From SHVO01 sp050250575 (GTDB lineage: Bacteria > Pseudomonadota > Alphaproteobacteria > Rhodospirillales > Rhodospirillaceae), in the NCBI GenBank assembly GCA_050250575.1, contig JBFWOJ010000009.1, positions 62,001 through 126,000 of the forward strand: a DNA stretch of 64,000 nucleotides, in the 5' to 3' direction. The position numbers and the translations under genes were made by a program. The stretch's first letter is position 1. Each line of letters begins with the position of its first letter. Below the pieces are notes generated by a model. It made no database searches. It had not been told where the DNA came from and saw nothing but the letters and a program-made list of their open reading frames with translations. Of this stretch, positions 42,750-52,436 are shown in pieces.

Positions 42750-44267
42750 ATGTCGCACGCCATCGCCCGCATCGTTCTCATCGCGAGTTTAGCGCTCGCT
42801 TCGCCTCTTGCGGCTCAGGAGGGCGTGGCGAAGAATTTGCTGGCACCCAAGGCGATCGAGGCCTGGGCGGATGATGTCTTCGGCAAGGCGCTGAAGGAAC
42901 ATCGCTTCTCCGGGCTCGGGATCACGGTGACTGAAGGCGACAAGGTCCTGTTCACCAAAGGTTACGGCTATCAGGACTGGGCGGCGAAATCTCCTGTCTC
43001 CCCCGACCGCACTCAGTTTCGCATCGCCTCATTGACCAAGACCTTTGTGGCGACCGGTATCGTTCAGCTTCTCGAACGCGGCCAGATCAAGTCCCTCGAC
43101 GATCCGGCGAACAAATATCTCAAGCGCTTTCAGTTCAAGCCGAATGGCGGGCAAGAGGTGACGGTGTGGGATCTTTTGACCCACCGCGCGGGATTTGGCA
43201 CACCGCCGCAGGTCCAAGTCGACAACGATACGCTGAAGCTGCCGGTCGCGGCGTCGTTGCTCGCCGCTTATGTGCCCGATTACGCCCGGCCGCGCGACAC
43301 GGTCTCGGTCTATTGCAACTATTGTTGGGGCATGCTCGGCGTGATGATCGAGGACCTCACTGGCAAGACACTGCCCGATTACCTGCGCGACCACATCTTC
43401 ACGCCGCTCGGCATGAACAATACCGAGCTCAGCGTCGCCCGGACGCAACCGGCAGGCACGATTACCCAATATGCCTTCGTCCCCGATGGACCGGCCCTCG
43501 CCACCGCCTATCCTTTGACGACGGTGATGACGCCGGGCGCCGGAGCGGTGATCTCCACGCCCGCCGATATGGCGAAATGGCTGATCGCCAACGTCACCGA
43601 GGGCAGCGGCGCCGGCAACAAAGTACTGACCCGCAAGTCTTGGCAGTTGATGCATACCCGTCACCGCGGCAACCACCCTGCGGCCAGCGGCTTCGGCGCG
43701 GCATTCTTCATCTACGACTACAACGGCGAGAAAGTGCTGGAGCACTACGGCAGCCTTCAGCACCGCTCCATGGAATTCATGTTGATGGACAGTAAGGTCG
43801 GCATTTTCGTCACCATGGCCGGCGGTGGTCAGCCGGGCGCGCGCGCCGATGTGCGCGGTGCGGTGCCGGCCGCGGTCACGGGTCGGGTGGCGCCGCAGGT
43901 TTCCCACAGCGGCGTGCGGGCGTTGATCCTCGATCACTTTCTCGGCGCCTTACCTTTTACGAAGGACCCGAAAACCGACGTGTCCAAGTACGTCGGGCGG
44001 TATCGCGATATCCCGCGCACGCCAGGTGCAACCCAGGAACCGGACGAAATCACCGTGGCCGCCAGCGGCGACGGCGGCCTGATCATCGGCGGACGCGGCG
44101 TTTATCGCGCTTCGGGGAACGACGTCTTCACCCTCGACCGCCCCCTTGATCTCGAAGCCGGGTTCATGGAGGCCAACCGCTATGTCTTTGGCACCGACGC
44201 GGCCGGAAAGGTCGCCGCGCTCTACCAGCATGTGAATGCCGGCGGCTACCAGCGGGTTGGAAACTAA
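42750..44267 (+). CDS. Secreted beta-lactamase-family serine hydrolase 2
   Basis: 505 residues from the ATG at 42750, preceded by GAGGAGG. Signal peptide ending SPLAAQE. Catalytic motifs: SLTK (RIASLTKTFVATG), YCN (VYCNYCWGMLG) in place of YxN, and HYG (LEHYGSLQHR) in the KTG/HxG position. Related to the gene just upstream but clearly diverged; the two form an operon. Probably acts in the periplasm or on the cell surface on products handled by the neighbouring receptors, which is inference. Confidence 0.87.
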   Translation: MSHAIARIVLIASLALASPLAAQEGVAKNLLAPKAIEAWADDVFGKALKEHRFSGLGITVTEGDKVLFTKGYGYQDWAAKSPVSPDRTQFRIASLTKTFVATGIVQLLERGQIKSLDDPANKYLKRFQFKPNGGQEVTVWDLLTHRAGFGTPPQVQVDNDTLKLPVAASLLAAYVPDYARPRDTVSVYCNYCWGMLGVMIEDLTGKTLPDYLRDHIFTPLGMNNTELSVARTQPAGTITQYAFVPDGPALATAYPLTTVMTPGAGAVISTPADMAKWLIANVTEGSGAGNKVLTRKSWQLMHTRHRGNHPAASGFGAAFFIYDYNGEKVLEHYGSLQHRSMEFMLMDSKVGIFVTMAGGGQPGARADVRGAVPAAVTGRVAPQVSHSGVRALILDHFLGALPFTKDPKTDVSKYVGRYRDIPRTPGATQEPDEITVAASGDGGLIIGGRGVYRASGNDVFTLDRPLDLEAGFMEANRYVFGTDAAGKVAALYQHVNAGGYQRVGN

Positions 44268-44428
44268 GGAAATACGTAAGAATCCGCGTCTGCCCCCCGT
44301 CAAAGTCATCAACTCATAAGAACGAATCGTTTCGCCGGGAGACGGGCCGACTTCATACTTCTTGCTGTCTTCGGGCTGCGCGGGCGAGGAACGCCGCGGC
44401 CCGATACCACGTGGACGGAGGGGGGACC

Positions 44429-47323
44429 ATGTCACGACTCATTGCCGCGCGCGCGCCGGCGAAAATCCGCAAGAACCGCGTACTCACAACCGCCAGCTTG
44501 ATCGCCCTGGCCGCCGCGCTTCCGGCCCAGGCGCAGACCCAAACCGCGCAGACCGAGGCCGTCGACGAAATCGTCGTCACGGGCACCCGCGTCGTGCGCG
44601 ACGGCTATCAGGCGCCGACGCCGCTCACCGTCATGGACGCCGAGCAGATCCGTGCCGCGGCGCCCGCCAACGTCGCCGACTTCGTCAACGAACTGCCTGC
44701 GCTTGCGGGCTCGGTTGAGCCGCAAAATTCGAACGCCAGCATTTCCTCCGGCACCGCCGGCATCAACGCGCTCAATCTCCGTGCGCTCGGTACCGACCGT
44801 ACGCTCGTTCTGATGGATGGGCAGCGCTCGGTGCCGTCGACGATCACCGGCAGCGTCGACGTCAACAATTTCCCGCAGCAGCTCGTCAGTCGCGTCGACG
44901 TCGTCACCGGCGGCGCGTCGGCGGCTTATGGATCGGACGCGCTTTCCGGCGTGGTCAACTTCGTGCTCGACAAGGAGTTCACGGGGCTTTCCGTCGAAGC
45001 CGACGGCGGCATCACGACTTATGGCGACGACCTCAGCTGGAAGCTCGGGATCGCCTACGGGACGCCCTTCGCCGGCGGACGCGGCCATTTCCTGCTGAGC
45101 GGCGAATACGCCAACAAGGAAGGCATCTTCGGCGTGCCGCGCGCTTGGGCCGAACAGGGCATTTACCTCATCAACAATCCGGCCTACGGCACCGGCGCCG
45201 GTCAATCGACCGGAGTGCCCGAGCGCATCATCGTCTCGGGCGCCGGCATCAGCAACGCGACCTACGGCGGCATCATCACCAACACCGCGCTTTCCGGCAT
45301 TGCCTTTAACCGGGACGGATCGCCCTATCAGTTCCAATATGGACCGCAGCGCCTCGACCCCTGGACGGTCGGCGGGCAGGCGATGTCCAATCAGGCGAAC
45401 ACCTTCAATACCCTCGATCCATCGGATACGCGCCAGGGCGTGTTTACCCGCGTCAGCTACGATCTCGCCGACTATGCCGAAGTCTTCGTGCAAGGATCCT
45501 GGAACTACAGCGACAGCGAAGCGCTTTCCGGCCACCAGTATCACCTCGGCAATCTTCTGATCCGCGCCGACAACGCCTTCCTGCCGCAAAGCGTGCGGGA
45601 TCTCGCCGCTGCGCGGGGCGTGACGCAGTTCAACGTTGGTAAGTTCAACGGCGATATTCCCATTCGCGGCACCGACAACGACCGCATCACACGCCGTGTG
45701 GTCGCCGGCGCGAACGGCTCGTTCAGCGCAGTCGATGCCGATTGGTCGTGGGATGCTTACTATCAGTACGGCGAGACGCGCTCGTCGGAAAACCTGCCGG
45801 CCATCACCAACAATGCGCGCTATGCCCGTGCCATCGATGCCGTGCGCGCGCCCAACGGCACCATCGTCTGCCGGGTCAACGCCGATGCCACGACGACCAA
45901 CGACGATCCGCAGTGCGTGCCGTTCAATATTTTCGGCGAAGGCGTCGTTACCGAGGCGGCGAAGCAATACGTCTTGGGACGCCCGCACCGGAATCAGAAA
46001 TTCACCCAGCACGTGGCGGCGGTGTCGTTCAGCGGCGAGCCGTTCTCCCTCTGGGCCGGTCCGGTTTCGCTCGCCTTCGGCGCCGAACACCGTAAGGAAG
46101 CGGTCGCGGGCGCCGTTCCCCAGGAATATGTCACCGGCTGGTTCGTCGGTAATTATAGGGCCAGCTTCGGCAGCTATACGGTGACGGAAGGCTTTGTCGA
46201 AACCGTGGTTCCGCTGGCGAACGGGGAGTCGTGGGCCGAGTCCTTGGACCTGAATGCCGCTGTCCGCGCCACCGATTACTCCACCTCCGGCTTTGTCACG
46301 ACCTGGAAGGTCGGTGCGACTTACGCGCCGATGTCCGACATACGCTTTCGTGTCACGCGTTCACGCGACATCCGCGCGCCGAACCTGTCCGAGCTCTTCC
46401 AGGCGGGCGGCGCAAATACCAACAATATTGTCGACCCGTTCACCAATCCGCCGACCGTCGTTCAGTATCAAGGCCTCGTGAGCGGTAATCCCGACCTGCA
46501 GCCGGAAAAAGCCGACACGTGGGGTCTCGGCGTCGTGGTCTCGCCCGGCTTTGTGCCCGGCTTCACCGCGTCCTTCGACTACTTCAACATCAACATCAAG
46601 GACGCCATCGGCAACGTCGGCAACCAGACCATTGTCGACCGCTGCTTCGCCGGCGATACCGCCTACTGCGCCGCCATCACCCGCGGGCCGAATGCCAGCG
46701 GCGTCGTGGTGATCACACAGATCAGGTCGCAGCCGTTCAACCTCGTCAGCCAGCAGAACCGCGGCTTCGACGTCGATCTCAGCTACCGGACCTCGCTCGA
46801 CGAGATCGTCGATGGTTGGGCGGGCAACCTCAGCCTGCGCGCGCTCGCGACTCGTTACCTCGAAAACTACCGCAACGACGGTATCGCACCGCCGACCGAG
46901 AGCGTCGGCCAGAACAGCGGCAACGGCCCGCCGAAGTGGCGCTATCGTCTGTCGGCGGGTTACAACCTCGACCCGGTCGGCATCATCCTCACCGCGCGCG
47001 GCATCAGCGCCGGGGTCTACGACAACACCAACATCGAGTGTCAGGCCGGGTGTCCGGTCTCGACCGCGACGAACCGTACCGTCGGGGAAAACGATATCGA
47101 GGGCGCTTGGTACTTCGACCTCAACCTCACCTATCAATTCCTCGCCGGCGATGACGGCGATGAGGGCGAGGCCTTCCTGACCATCAAGAACGTATTGAAC
47201 ACCGACCCGGCGGTCGTGGCGCAAGGGCCGGCCGGCACATCGTTCCTGTCTCAGCCGGCGAATCCGACCCTTTACGACACCCTGGGCCGGACGTTCCGCG
47301 CGGGGGTTCGCTTTAGAATGTAG
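44429..47323 (+). CDS. TonB-dependent outer-membrane receptor 2
   Basis: 964 residues from the ATG at 44429, with a GGAGGGGG just upstream. Signal peptide (ALAAALPAQAQ), TonB box DEIVVTGTRVVRDGYQAPTP, plug with RVDVVTGGASAAYGSDALSG, barrel blocks PFSLWAGPVSLAFGAEHRKE and SRDIRAPNLSELFQAG, C-terminal strand FRAGVRFRM. It shares the CQAGCPVS pair near the C terminus with the other three receptors. The final residue is Met after RFR rather than Phe, as in receptors 3 and 4. Confidence 0.92.
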   Translation: MSRLIAARAPAKIRKNRVLTTASLIALAAALPAQAQTQTAQTEAVDEIVVTGTRVVRDGYQAPTPLTVMDAEQIRAAAPANVADFVNELPALAGSVEPQNSNASISSGTAGINALNLRALGTDRTLVLMDGQRSVPSTITGSVDVNNFPQQLVSRVDVVTGGASAAYGSDALSGVVNFVLDKEFTGLSVEADGGITTYGDDLSWKLGIAYGTPFAGGRGHFLLSGEYANKEGIFGVPRAWAEQGIYLINNPAYGTGAGQSTGVPERIIVSGAGISNATYGGIITNTALSGIAFNRDGSPYQFQYGPQRLDPWTVGGQAMSNQANTFNTLDPSDTRQGVFTRVSYDLADYAEVFVQGSWNYSDSEALSGHQYHLGNLLIRADNAFLPQSVRDLAAARGVTQFNVGKFNGDIPIRGTDNDRITRRVVAGANGSFSAVDADWSWDAYYQYGETRSSENLPAITNNARYARAIDAVRAPNGTIVCRVNADATTTNDDPQCVPFNIFGEGVVTEAAKQYVLGRPHRNQKFTQHVAAVSFSGEPFSLWAGPVSLAFGAEHRKEAVAGAVPQEYVTGWFVGNYRASFGSYTVTEGFVETVVPLANGESWAESLDLNAAVRATDYSTSGFVTTWKVGATYAPMSDIRFRVTRSRDIRAPNLSELFQAGGANTNNIVDPFTNPPTVVQYQGLVSGNPDLQPEKADTWGLGVVVSPGFVPGFTASFDYFNINIKDAIGNVGNQTIVDRCFAGDTAYCAAITRGPNASGVVVITQIRSQPFNLVSQQNRGFDVDLSYRTSLDEIVDGWAGNLSLRALATRYLENYRNDGIAPPTESVGQNSGNGPPKWRYRLSAGYNLDPVGIILTARGISAGVYDNTNIECQAGCPVSTATNRTVGENDIEGAWYFDLNLTYQFLAGDDGDEGEAFLTIKNVLNTDPAVVAQGPAGTSFLSQPANPTLYDTLGRTFRAGVRFRM

Positions 47324-47331
47324 CGCGCCAA

Positions 47332-47359
47332 GCTTGGGCCGGCTCCGGCCGGCCCAAGC
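47332..47359. terminator. Hairpin after receptor 2, possible terminator without T-tract
   Basis: 12-bp perfect stem GCTTGGGCCGGC (47332-47343) / GCCGGCCCAAGC (47348-47359), loop TCCG. No T-run follows, so it may need Rho or act as an mRNA end stabiliser. Confidence 0.55.
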
Positions 47360-47471
47360 AATGGTTGTAGTACGACTTTGATAGGACGGCCGAATCGCCC
47401 GGTTTTCCGCCGTCCGGCACCTTTCTCGGCCCGCTCGACACAGGTAATTTAGGGCGGAGGAGCAAAGCGAA

Positions 47472-48599
47472 ATGCAATTCGGCTCGGACAGTGGATCTCT
47501 CGGTCGCGCGCCCTGGTGGGCCGCGCCTGCGCTTGCCATCCTGTTCGCCGCCGCGCCGGCCTCCGCCGAAACGCGCTCGTTCGTGGTTTCTTTTTTTGCC
47601 CAAGCCACCACGTCCGTCGACGGTGACTGCTCGAAGGGCGTCAACCCGACCATCGAGGAACAGTACCTCCTGAACCTTCGTCATCTCGGCTATTCGGAAG
47701 CCGAGATCGCGGCGATGAAAAAGAAGGAGGACGAAGGCAACGGCGAGATCGGCACCCTCATGATGACCCGCGGCCGCATCAACGGCCAGCCCGTCAACGC
47801 CTATGCGCATCCGACCGCCGTGGTCGACCCGAAACTCAATGCGCTCGACGGAAAGTTCGCCTACGGCTTCGACATGGACGGAAAAGGCCGCGACGATCCC
47901 AACGGGTTCATCGATCCCGAAACCGGCCAGCGCGGTGTCGACCACGAGGCTTATCGCGCGCTCGGCTGCATGCGCACCTTCCGCGGATCGCTCAAGGGCC
48001 GTCCCACCTTCTGGGATTGGGCCTGGGGCCAGCTGCGGGATTCCCAGCCCGCATGGCTGATCACGATTTCAGGCGAGGACCTTTCGCAAGACGGCGAAGT
48101 CACGGTGACCTTCGATCGCGCCGTGGAGTTTGTCGCATCGAACACCGATTCTTCGCCGCGGCGCGATGTCGCCTATCGCATCGATCCGGATCCGCGCTCT
48201 CACAATGTTTATAAAGCGCGCATCAAGGAAGGCGTCGTCCTGCTCGAGGCGCCCGGCACGCAGGATTTCCGCATGCTGCAAAATCCGCTGGTCACGCCCG
48301 AGCTGAAATTGAAGCGGCTGCACATGCGCCTCAACCTCAACGGCGACGGCAGCTTGAACGGTATGCTCGGCGGGTATCAGTCGTGGCGGGAGCTCTATTT
48401 CGGCATCGGCAGCAGCGGCACGCGCGAAGCCTGCATCACCGGCGACATTCCAGGCATCTTTTACCTGTTGCGCCGTCACGCCGACGGCGATCCGGACCCT
48501 GCCACCGGTGAAAACACGACCATCTCGACCGCTTATTATATTGAGGCGGTGCCGGCCTTCGCCGTGCCCGCCGAGTCCCGCCCGCGCACGGGCGGATGA
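47472..48599 (+). CDS. Secreted protein with calcium-loop-like DxDG motif, paralogue 2
   Basis: 375 residues; signal peptide ending APASAET. Clear paralogue of the gene at 28986: TRSFVVSFFAQATTSVDGDC, NAYAHPTAVVDPKLNAL, YGFDMDGKGRDDPNGF, RGVDHEAYRALGC, SQPAWLITISGEDL, MLGGYQSWRELYFG, HADGDPDPATGEN. The match covers the entire mature protein, so the family has a defined fold, which I do not recognise. As at 28986, a COG4315 gene follows, here after 34 bases and without the DUF1592/DUF1552 pair in between. Confidence 0.75.
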   Translation: MQFGSDSGSLGRAPWWAAPALAILFAAAPASAETRSFVVSFFAQATTSVDGDCSKGVNPTIEEQYLLNLRHLGYSEAEIAAMKKKEDEGNGEIGTLMMTRGRINGQPVNAYAHPTAVVDPKLNALDGKFAYGFDMDGKGRDDPNGFIDPETGQRGVDHEAYRALGCMRTFRGSLKGRPTFWDWAWGQLRDSQPAWLITISGEDLSQDGEVTVTFDRAVEFVASNTDSSPRRDVAYRIDPDPRSHNVYKARIKEGVVLLEAPGTQDFRMLQNPLVTPELKLKRLHMRLNLNGDGSLNGMLGGYQSWRELYFGIGSSGTREACITGDIPGIFYLLRRHADGDPDPATGENTTISTAYYIEAVPAFAVPAESRPRTGG

Positions 48600-48633
48600 C
48601 GAACCAGCCGATGGCCACCGAAGGACGAGCAAT

Positions 48634-50001
48634 ATGCTCACAATGCTAAGGAATGCAGCTCTCGTGGCTCTTGCCGTCGCCGGCGGCGGCGCGGCGGTGG
48701 CGCAGTCGTCGCGGACGGGCGAAGTCATCGCGACGCCCGCGGGCATCACAATGCAGCCGCTCGGCAAGGATCAAGGCTACGATACCGGCAAGGCGACCGC
48801 CGGTTTTCTCGCCCGCGAACAGATCGCCTACACCGATCCGCGCGGCATGACGCTTTATACCTACAAGAAGGACCCGCCCGGAAAGTCGGTGTGCGTGGCC
48901 GAATGCGCAACGACGTGGCTGCCCGCGCTCGTGCCTGCTTACGCCGCCCCGGCGGGCGATTGGTCGGTCGTGACGCGCGATGACGGCGGGCGGCAGTGGG
49001 CATTCAAGGGAAAGCCGCTCTACACCTATCTCAAGGACGTGGATCCCGGCTCGGTCTACGGCGCGAGCCCGGCCCGCTTCGGCGGACGGCGCAAGAACGG
49101 CGCCGGCGAATGGGTCGGCGGCGGCGTGCGCGGCAGCGGTCTCGCCAATGCGGGCAAGGACGAGCCGCTGCCCGCCGATTGGAGCGTCGCGCTGGCCTAC
49201 CCGGTGGATTTGAAAACGCCCGCCGGCCTTGCGGTGCGCGAAATCCCCGATGCCTTTGCCTTTACCCTCGTCAATCACCGCGGCTTTACCCTCTACGCGC
49301 TTGTCGGCCAGCCCGCGAAGGCGCGCTCTCTTTCCGCCCAATGGCAACCGGCGGCGGCGCCGCAATTCACCAAGGCGATGGGCGATTTCGGGACCCTCGT
49401 CCGCGACGACGGCATCCGCCAGTGGACCTATAAGGGAAAGGCGCTTTACAGCTTCACCGGCGATGTCAGCCCGGGCGATGCCTACGGCTGGAATGCCGAT
49501 CCGAACATGGCCGTGGCCGCGGTGGCGGCCTTCTACATGCCGCCGGAAGTTTCAGTCCAAACCACCTTTGCACAGGGACGCGTGCTGGCGACGGCGCAAG
49601 GACAGACGCTTTATCGGCGCGACGCTTACATCAACCAGTCGGGCGGCGGACACTCGCTGCGCAACGGCCAGCCGGCACGTCCGGCCGTCGGCCGCGACAT
49701 CGGTCTCAACATCATGTGCGCCGATGCATGCGAGACCGCATGGAAGCCGTTCCTCGCGCCGAAGGACGCCAAGCCCCGCGGCTTCTGGACGACGATGACG
49801 CGTCCCGATGGCACGCTCCAATGGGCCTACAAGGATTATGCCTTGTGGACCTTCGCCGGCGACACGGCCCCGGGCCAGATGAACGGGCATGACCATTACG
49901 ACGTTCACTTCAACGATCAGAAGGTCCCGACGCAGGTCATCGACATCGGCACGCCGCAGGATGGTATCCCTGCGCTGTTGTGGGCGGTGGCGCTCCCCTA
50001 A
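48634..50001 (+). CDS. COG4315 repeat protein (Yx[FWY]xxD motif), copy 2
   Basis: 455 residues from the ATG at 48634. Signal peptide ending GAAVAQ, then ATPAGITMQPLGKDQGYDTG, which matches the opening of the copy at 33146. Repeat motifs: GMTLYTYKKDPPGKSVCVAE, PLYTYLKDVD, GFTLYALVGQ, ALYSFTGDVS, QTLYRRDAYINQSGGGHS and ALWTFAGDTA. The cysteine pair in CVAECATTW and CADACETAW is kept, while the second repeat has lost its pair (SLSAQWQP). It overlaps the convergent methyltransferase stop by four bases. Confidence 0.8.
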   Translation: MLTMLRNAALVALAVAGGGAAVAQSSRTGEVIATPAGITMQPLGKDQGYDTGKATAGFLAREQIAYTDPRGMTLYTYKKDPPGKSVCVAECATTWLPALVPAYAAPAGDWSVVTRDDGGRQWAFKGKPLYTYLKDVDPGSVYGASPARFGGRRKNGAGEWVGGGVRGSGLANAGKDEPLPADWSVALAYPVDLKTPAGLAVREIPDAFAFTLVNHRGFTLYALVGQPAKARSLSAQWQPAAAPQFTKAMGDFGTLVRDDGIRQWTYKGKALYSFTGDVSPGDAYGWNADPNMAVAAVAAFYMPPEVSVQTTFAQGRVLATAQGQTLYRRDAYINQSGGGHSLRNGQPARPAVGRDIGLNIMCADACETAWKPFLAPKDAKPRGFWTTMTRPDGTLQWAYKDYALWTFAGDTAPGQMNGHDHYDVHFNDQKVPTQVIDIGTPQDGIPALLWAVALP

Positions 50002-50855
50002 CGCTTCTTCGCCACGAGGAGGCGATAGCGCATACCGCCGGTGCGATACAGCGCCTCGAGATAGAACCCGCCGAGAAAGGCGCCGATCACCGCGCGCGCG
50101 GCCTGCGTGGGCGCCAGGCGCTGCGCGACGGCGAACGCGCCGATGAGCACACGCAGCCAGGCCAGCGGACGCGGCCGCAGTCGCGGTGTTAGATCTTCTT
50201 CTTCCACGACCTCCAGGCCTGCGGACGCCGCGGCCTTTGCAAATCCGCTCCGATCGAGCAGGACCGGACAGCGCCACCCTTTCTTGAAACCGTGAAGCAG
50301 GTCGGCGCGCACTTTCGGCTCCGGCATGTCATCGACGATCACGAACAGCCCTCCCGGCGCCAGGGCCGCGCCGAGGTTGGCGATGGCGGCCGCGGGGTCC
50401 GCACTGTGAGCGAGGGACTCGATGGCGATCACCGCGTCGTAGCCGCCTGCGATCGGATCGTGATAACTGCGCACGTGAAATCGGCACGCCCCGGCGATCC
50501 CGCGCCGCTGTGCCGCGGCGCTCGCGCGCCGCGCCTGCTCGGGGCTGAGGGTGAGACCGTCGTAGTGACCGCCCATGCGCCCCTGCCAGTGGAAGATCGT
50601 CCCGCCCAGGCCGCAGCCTGCGTCCAGCACACGCGGATCCCTTTTCACGCCGCATTTCTCGGCCGCGGCGAGGACGATGTGGTCGAGGCGCTCGGGGCCT
50701 GGGGTGTCGACCTCCTCGCCTGTGGCGGCTGTGAGGAATCGGTGGGTCGCGTTTTGCGCCGATCCGCCGCCGCGCCCGACCCGCTGGGCGACCTCCAGGA
50801 ATCGCGAAAGATTGTCGTAATAGGCGGCAATCCCGCCCCAGTCCCGGTCCGTCAT
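49998..50855 (-). CDS. Class I SAM-dependent methyltransferase
   Basis: 285 residues. SAM-binding motif I is VLDAGCGLGGT (near residue 76), followed by GLTLSPEQARRA and YDAVIAIESLAHSADP, the UbiE/sterol-methyltransferase-like pattern. The C-terminal third is basic with ARAVIGAFLGGFYLEALYRTGG. It resembles small-molecule C- or O-methyltransferases; the substrate is unknown. It is the only minus-strand gene within the receptor locus and converges on the COG4315 gene, so it is probably expressed independently. Confidence 0.85.
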   Translation of the reverse strand: MTDRDWGGIAAYYDNLSRFLEVAQRVGRGGGSAQNATHRFLTAATGEEVDTPGPERLDHIVLAAAEKCGVKRDPRVLDAGCGLGGTIFHWQGRMGGHYDGLTLSPEQARRASAAAQRRGIAGACRFHVRSYHDPIAGGYDAVIAIESLAHSADPAAAIANLGAALAPGGLFVIVDDMPEPKVRADLLHGFKKGWRCPVLLDRSGFAKAAASAGLEVVEEEDLTPRLRPRPLAWLRVLIGAFAVAQRLAPTQAARAVIGAFLGGFYLEALYRTGGMRYRLLVAKKR

Positions 50856-51051
50856 CGGCTGGTCTTACCACGGCGGCCGGGGGGCCAAACATTGTGCAGC
50901 GCACAAATCTCCCGGCGGCCCGTATATAAGAGTGTCCAAGGACCGGCCTTGTCAGGAGTCCCGGGCCGGTCATACTGCACGCCGCGTAGTCTACGGACTC
51001 GGCCTGCCGCCGGATCCTTTTGTCTTTTGTTTATGTTGTTGGGCCGTATCG

Positions 51052-52422
51052 ATGCGCCGTGCGCTAAATTTTGGCATCACTCTTCTTGTCGGCACCCTCC
51101 CGGGGATGGTCATGGCGACCGAGGTCGCGCGCGCCGTCATCCCGGCCGAGCGCGAGGCCTATATCTCGGTGCCGATGCCGCCGGGGTTCCGGGTCCAGGA
51201 TACGGAGCTCGAAGGTCCGGTGTTCGCCAATGCTCAGGGCATGACCCTCTACATCTGGCCGCACGATACGCTGCGCAACGGCGTGACCGGCGATTCCAAG
51301 CAGCAGTCGGACTGCGGCTACGAAAAGACCACACATACGGCGGGCCTGATGAGCCCCTACCCGCCGGGGCTCGAGCTCCCCGATCTCGACAAACGCCTGT
51401 CGTGCGCCGAGGAATGGCCGCCGGTGATTGCGTCCGAGGATGCGAAGCCGGTCGGCGACTTCACCATCATCACGCGCAAGGACGGCCGGAAGCAGTGGGC
51501 TTATGATCAAGCCGCGCTCTACACCTCGCGCCTCGACAAGGTGCCCGGTGATGTCTTTGCGGCGACGTCGCGCGAAAGCGGGGGTGGTAACGACGGGCCC
51601 GCCACGCGCCGCCCGGTGAAGCCGCCCTCGGCCGTCCCCGGCGGGTTCACGGTGATCACGTCCACCCGCGGGCGCATGCTGCTCACGGACAAGAATTTTT
51701 CCGTCTACGTCTCCGACCGGGACGGGCCCAACAAGTCGAATTGCGATGAGTCGTGCGCCAAGACGTGGCACCCGATGCTCGCGCCCGTGTCGCTGCGTTC
51801 GCAAGGCGACTGGTCGACCTTCGAACGGGCGCCCGGCGTTTATCAATATGCGTTCCGAAAGCGCCCGCTCTACACCTACGCCCTCGATTACGATGTGTTC
51901 TCGGTGAAGGGCAGCGACCAGCCGGGCTGGGACAACGTTTATCTGCAGCGCACGCCCTCGCCGCCGCGGCATTTCACGGCGCAGGAGACTCTGGCCGGCA
52001 TCGTGCTCGCCGACGAGAACGGAAAAACCATCTACACCTATAACTGCGGCGATGATTCGAAGGATCAGCTGGCGTGCGATCACCCCGATGCGCCGCAGCA
52101 GTATCGCCTTGCCATTTGCGGCGCCGGCAATGCCGAGCGCTGCCTGAAAACTTGGCCGTATGTCGCCGCTGCGGCCGATGCCAAGGCGCAGAACCGCAGC
52201 TGGAGCGTCATGACCATCGATCCCAAGACCGGTCGCCGCGCCGCGCCGGGCGATGCCGGCGCGCTGCGCGTCTGGGCCTATCGCGGCCGGCCGATCTATA
52301 CCTACGCCCGCGACGTCAATCCCGGCGATACCTTCGGCGTTGCGCGCGGCGAGCATCGCGGCCGTCGCAACGGTTTCACGGCGTTCTGGCTGCGCGATGA
52401 TTTCTTCGGCAACACGTACTAG
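51052..52422 (+). CDS. COG4315-like repeat protein, copy 3 (diverged)
   Basis: 456 residues from the ATG at 51052; signal peptide (LNFGITLLVGTLPGMVMA). Carries three diverged repeats: GMTLYIWPHDTLRN with ALYTSRLDKV; NFSVYVSDRDGPNKSNCDES with PLYTYALDYD; and GKTIYTYNCGDDSKD with PIYTYARDVN. A cysteine pair appears in CDESCAKTW. The first two-thirds differ from copies 1 and 2, so this is an older branch. The DxDG-type gene follows 14 bases later, giving the same pairing as elsewhere but in reverse order. Confidence 0.72.
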   Translation: MRRALNFGITLLVGTLPGMVMATEVARAVIPAEREAYISVPMPPGFRVQDTELEGPVFANAQGMTLYIWPHDTLRNGVTGDSKQQSDCGYEKTTHTAGLMSPYPPGLELPDLDKRLSCAEEWPPVIASEDAKPVGDFTIITRKDGRKQWAYDQAALYTSRLDKVPGDVFAATSRESGGGNDGPATRRPVKPPSAVPGGFTVITSTRGRMLLTDKNFSVYVSDRDGPNKSNCDESCAKTWHPMLAPVSLRSQGDWSTFERAPGVYQYAFRKRPLYTYALDYDVFSVKGSDQPGWDNVYLQRTPSPPRHFTAQETLAGIVLADENGKTIYTYNCGDDSKDQLACDHPDAPQQYRLAICGAGNAERCLKTWPYVAAAADAKAQNRSWSVMTIDPKTGRRAAPGDAGALRVWAYRGRPIYTYARDVNPGDTFGVARGEHRGRRNGFTAFWLRDDFFGNTY

Positions 52423-52436
52423 GCGGCGCGTGGAAA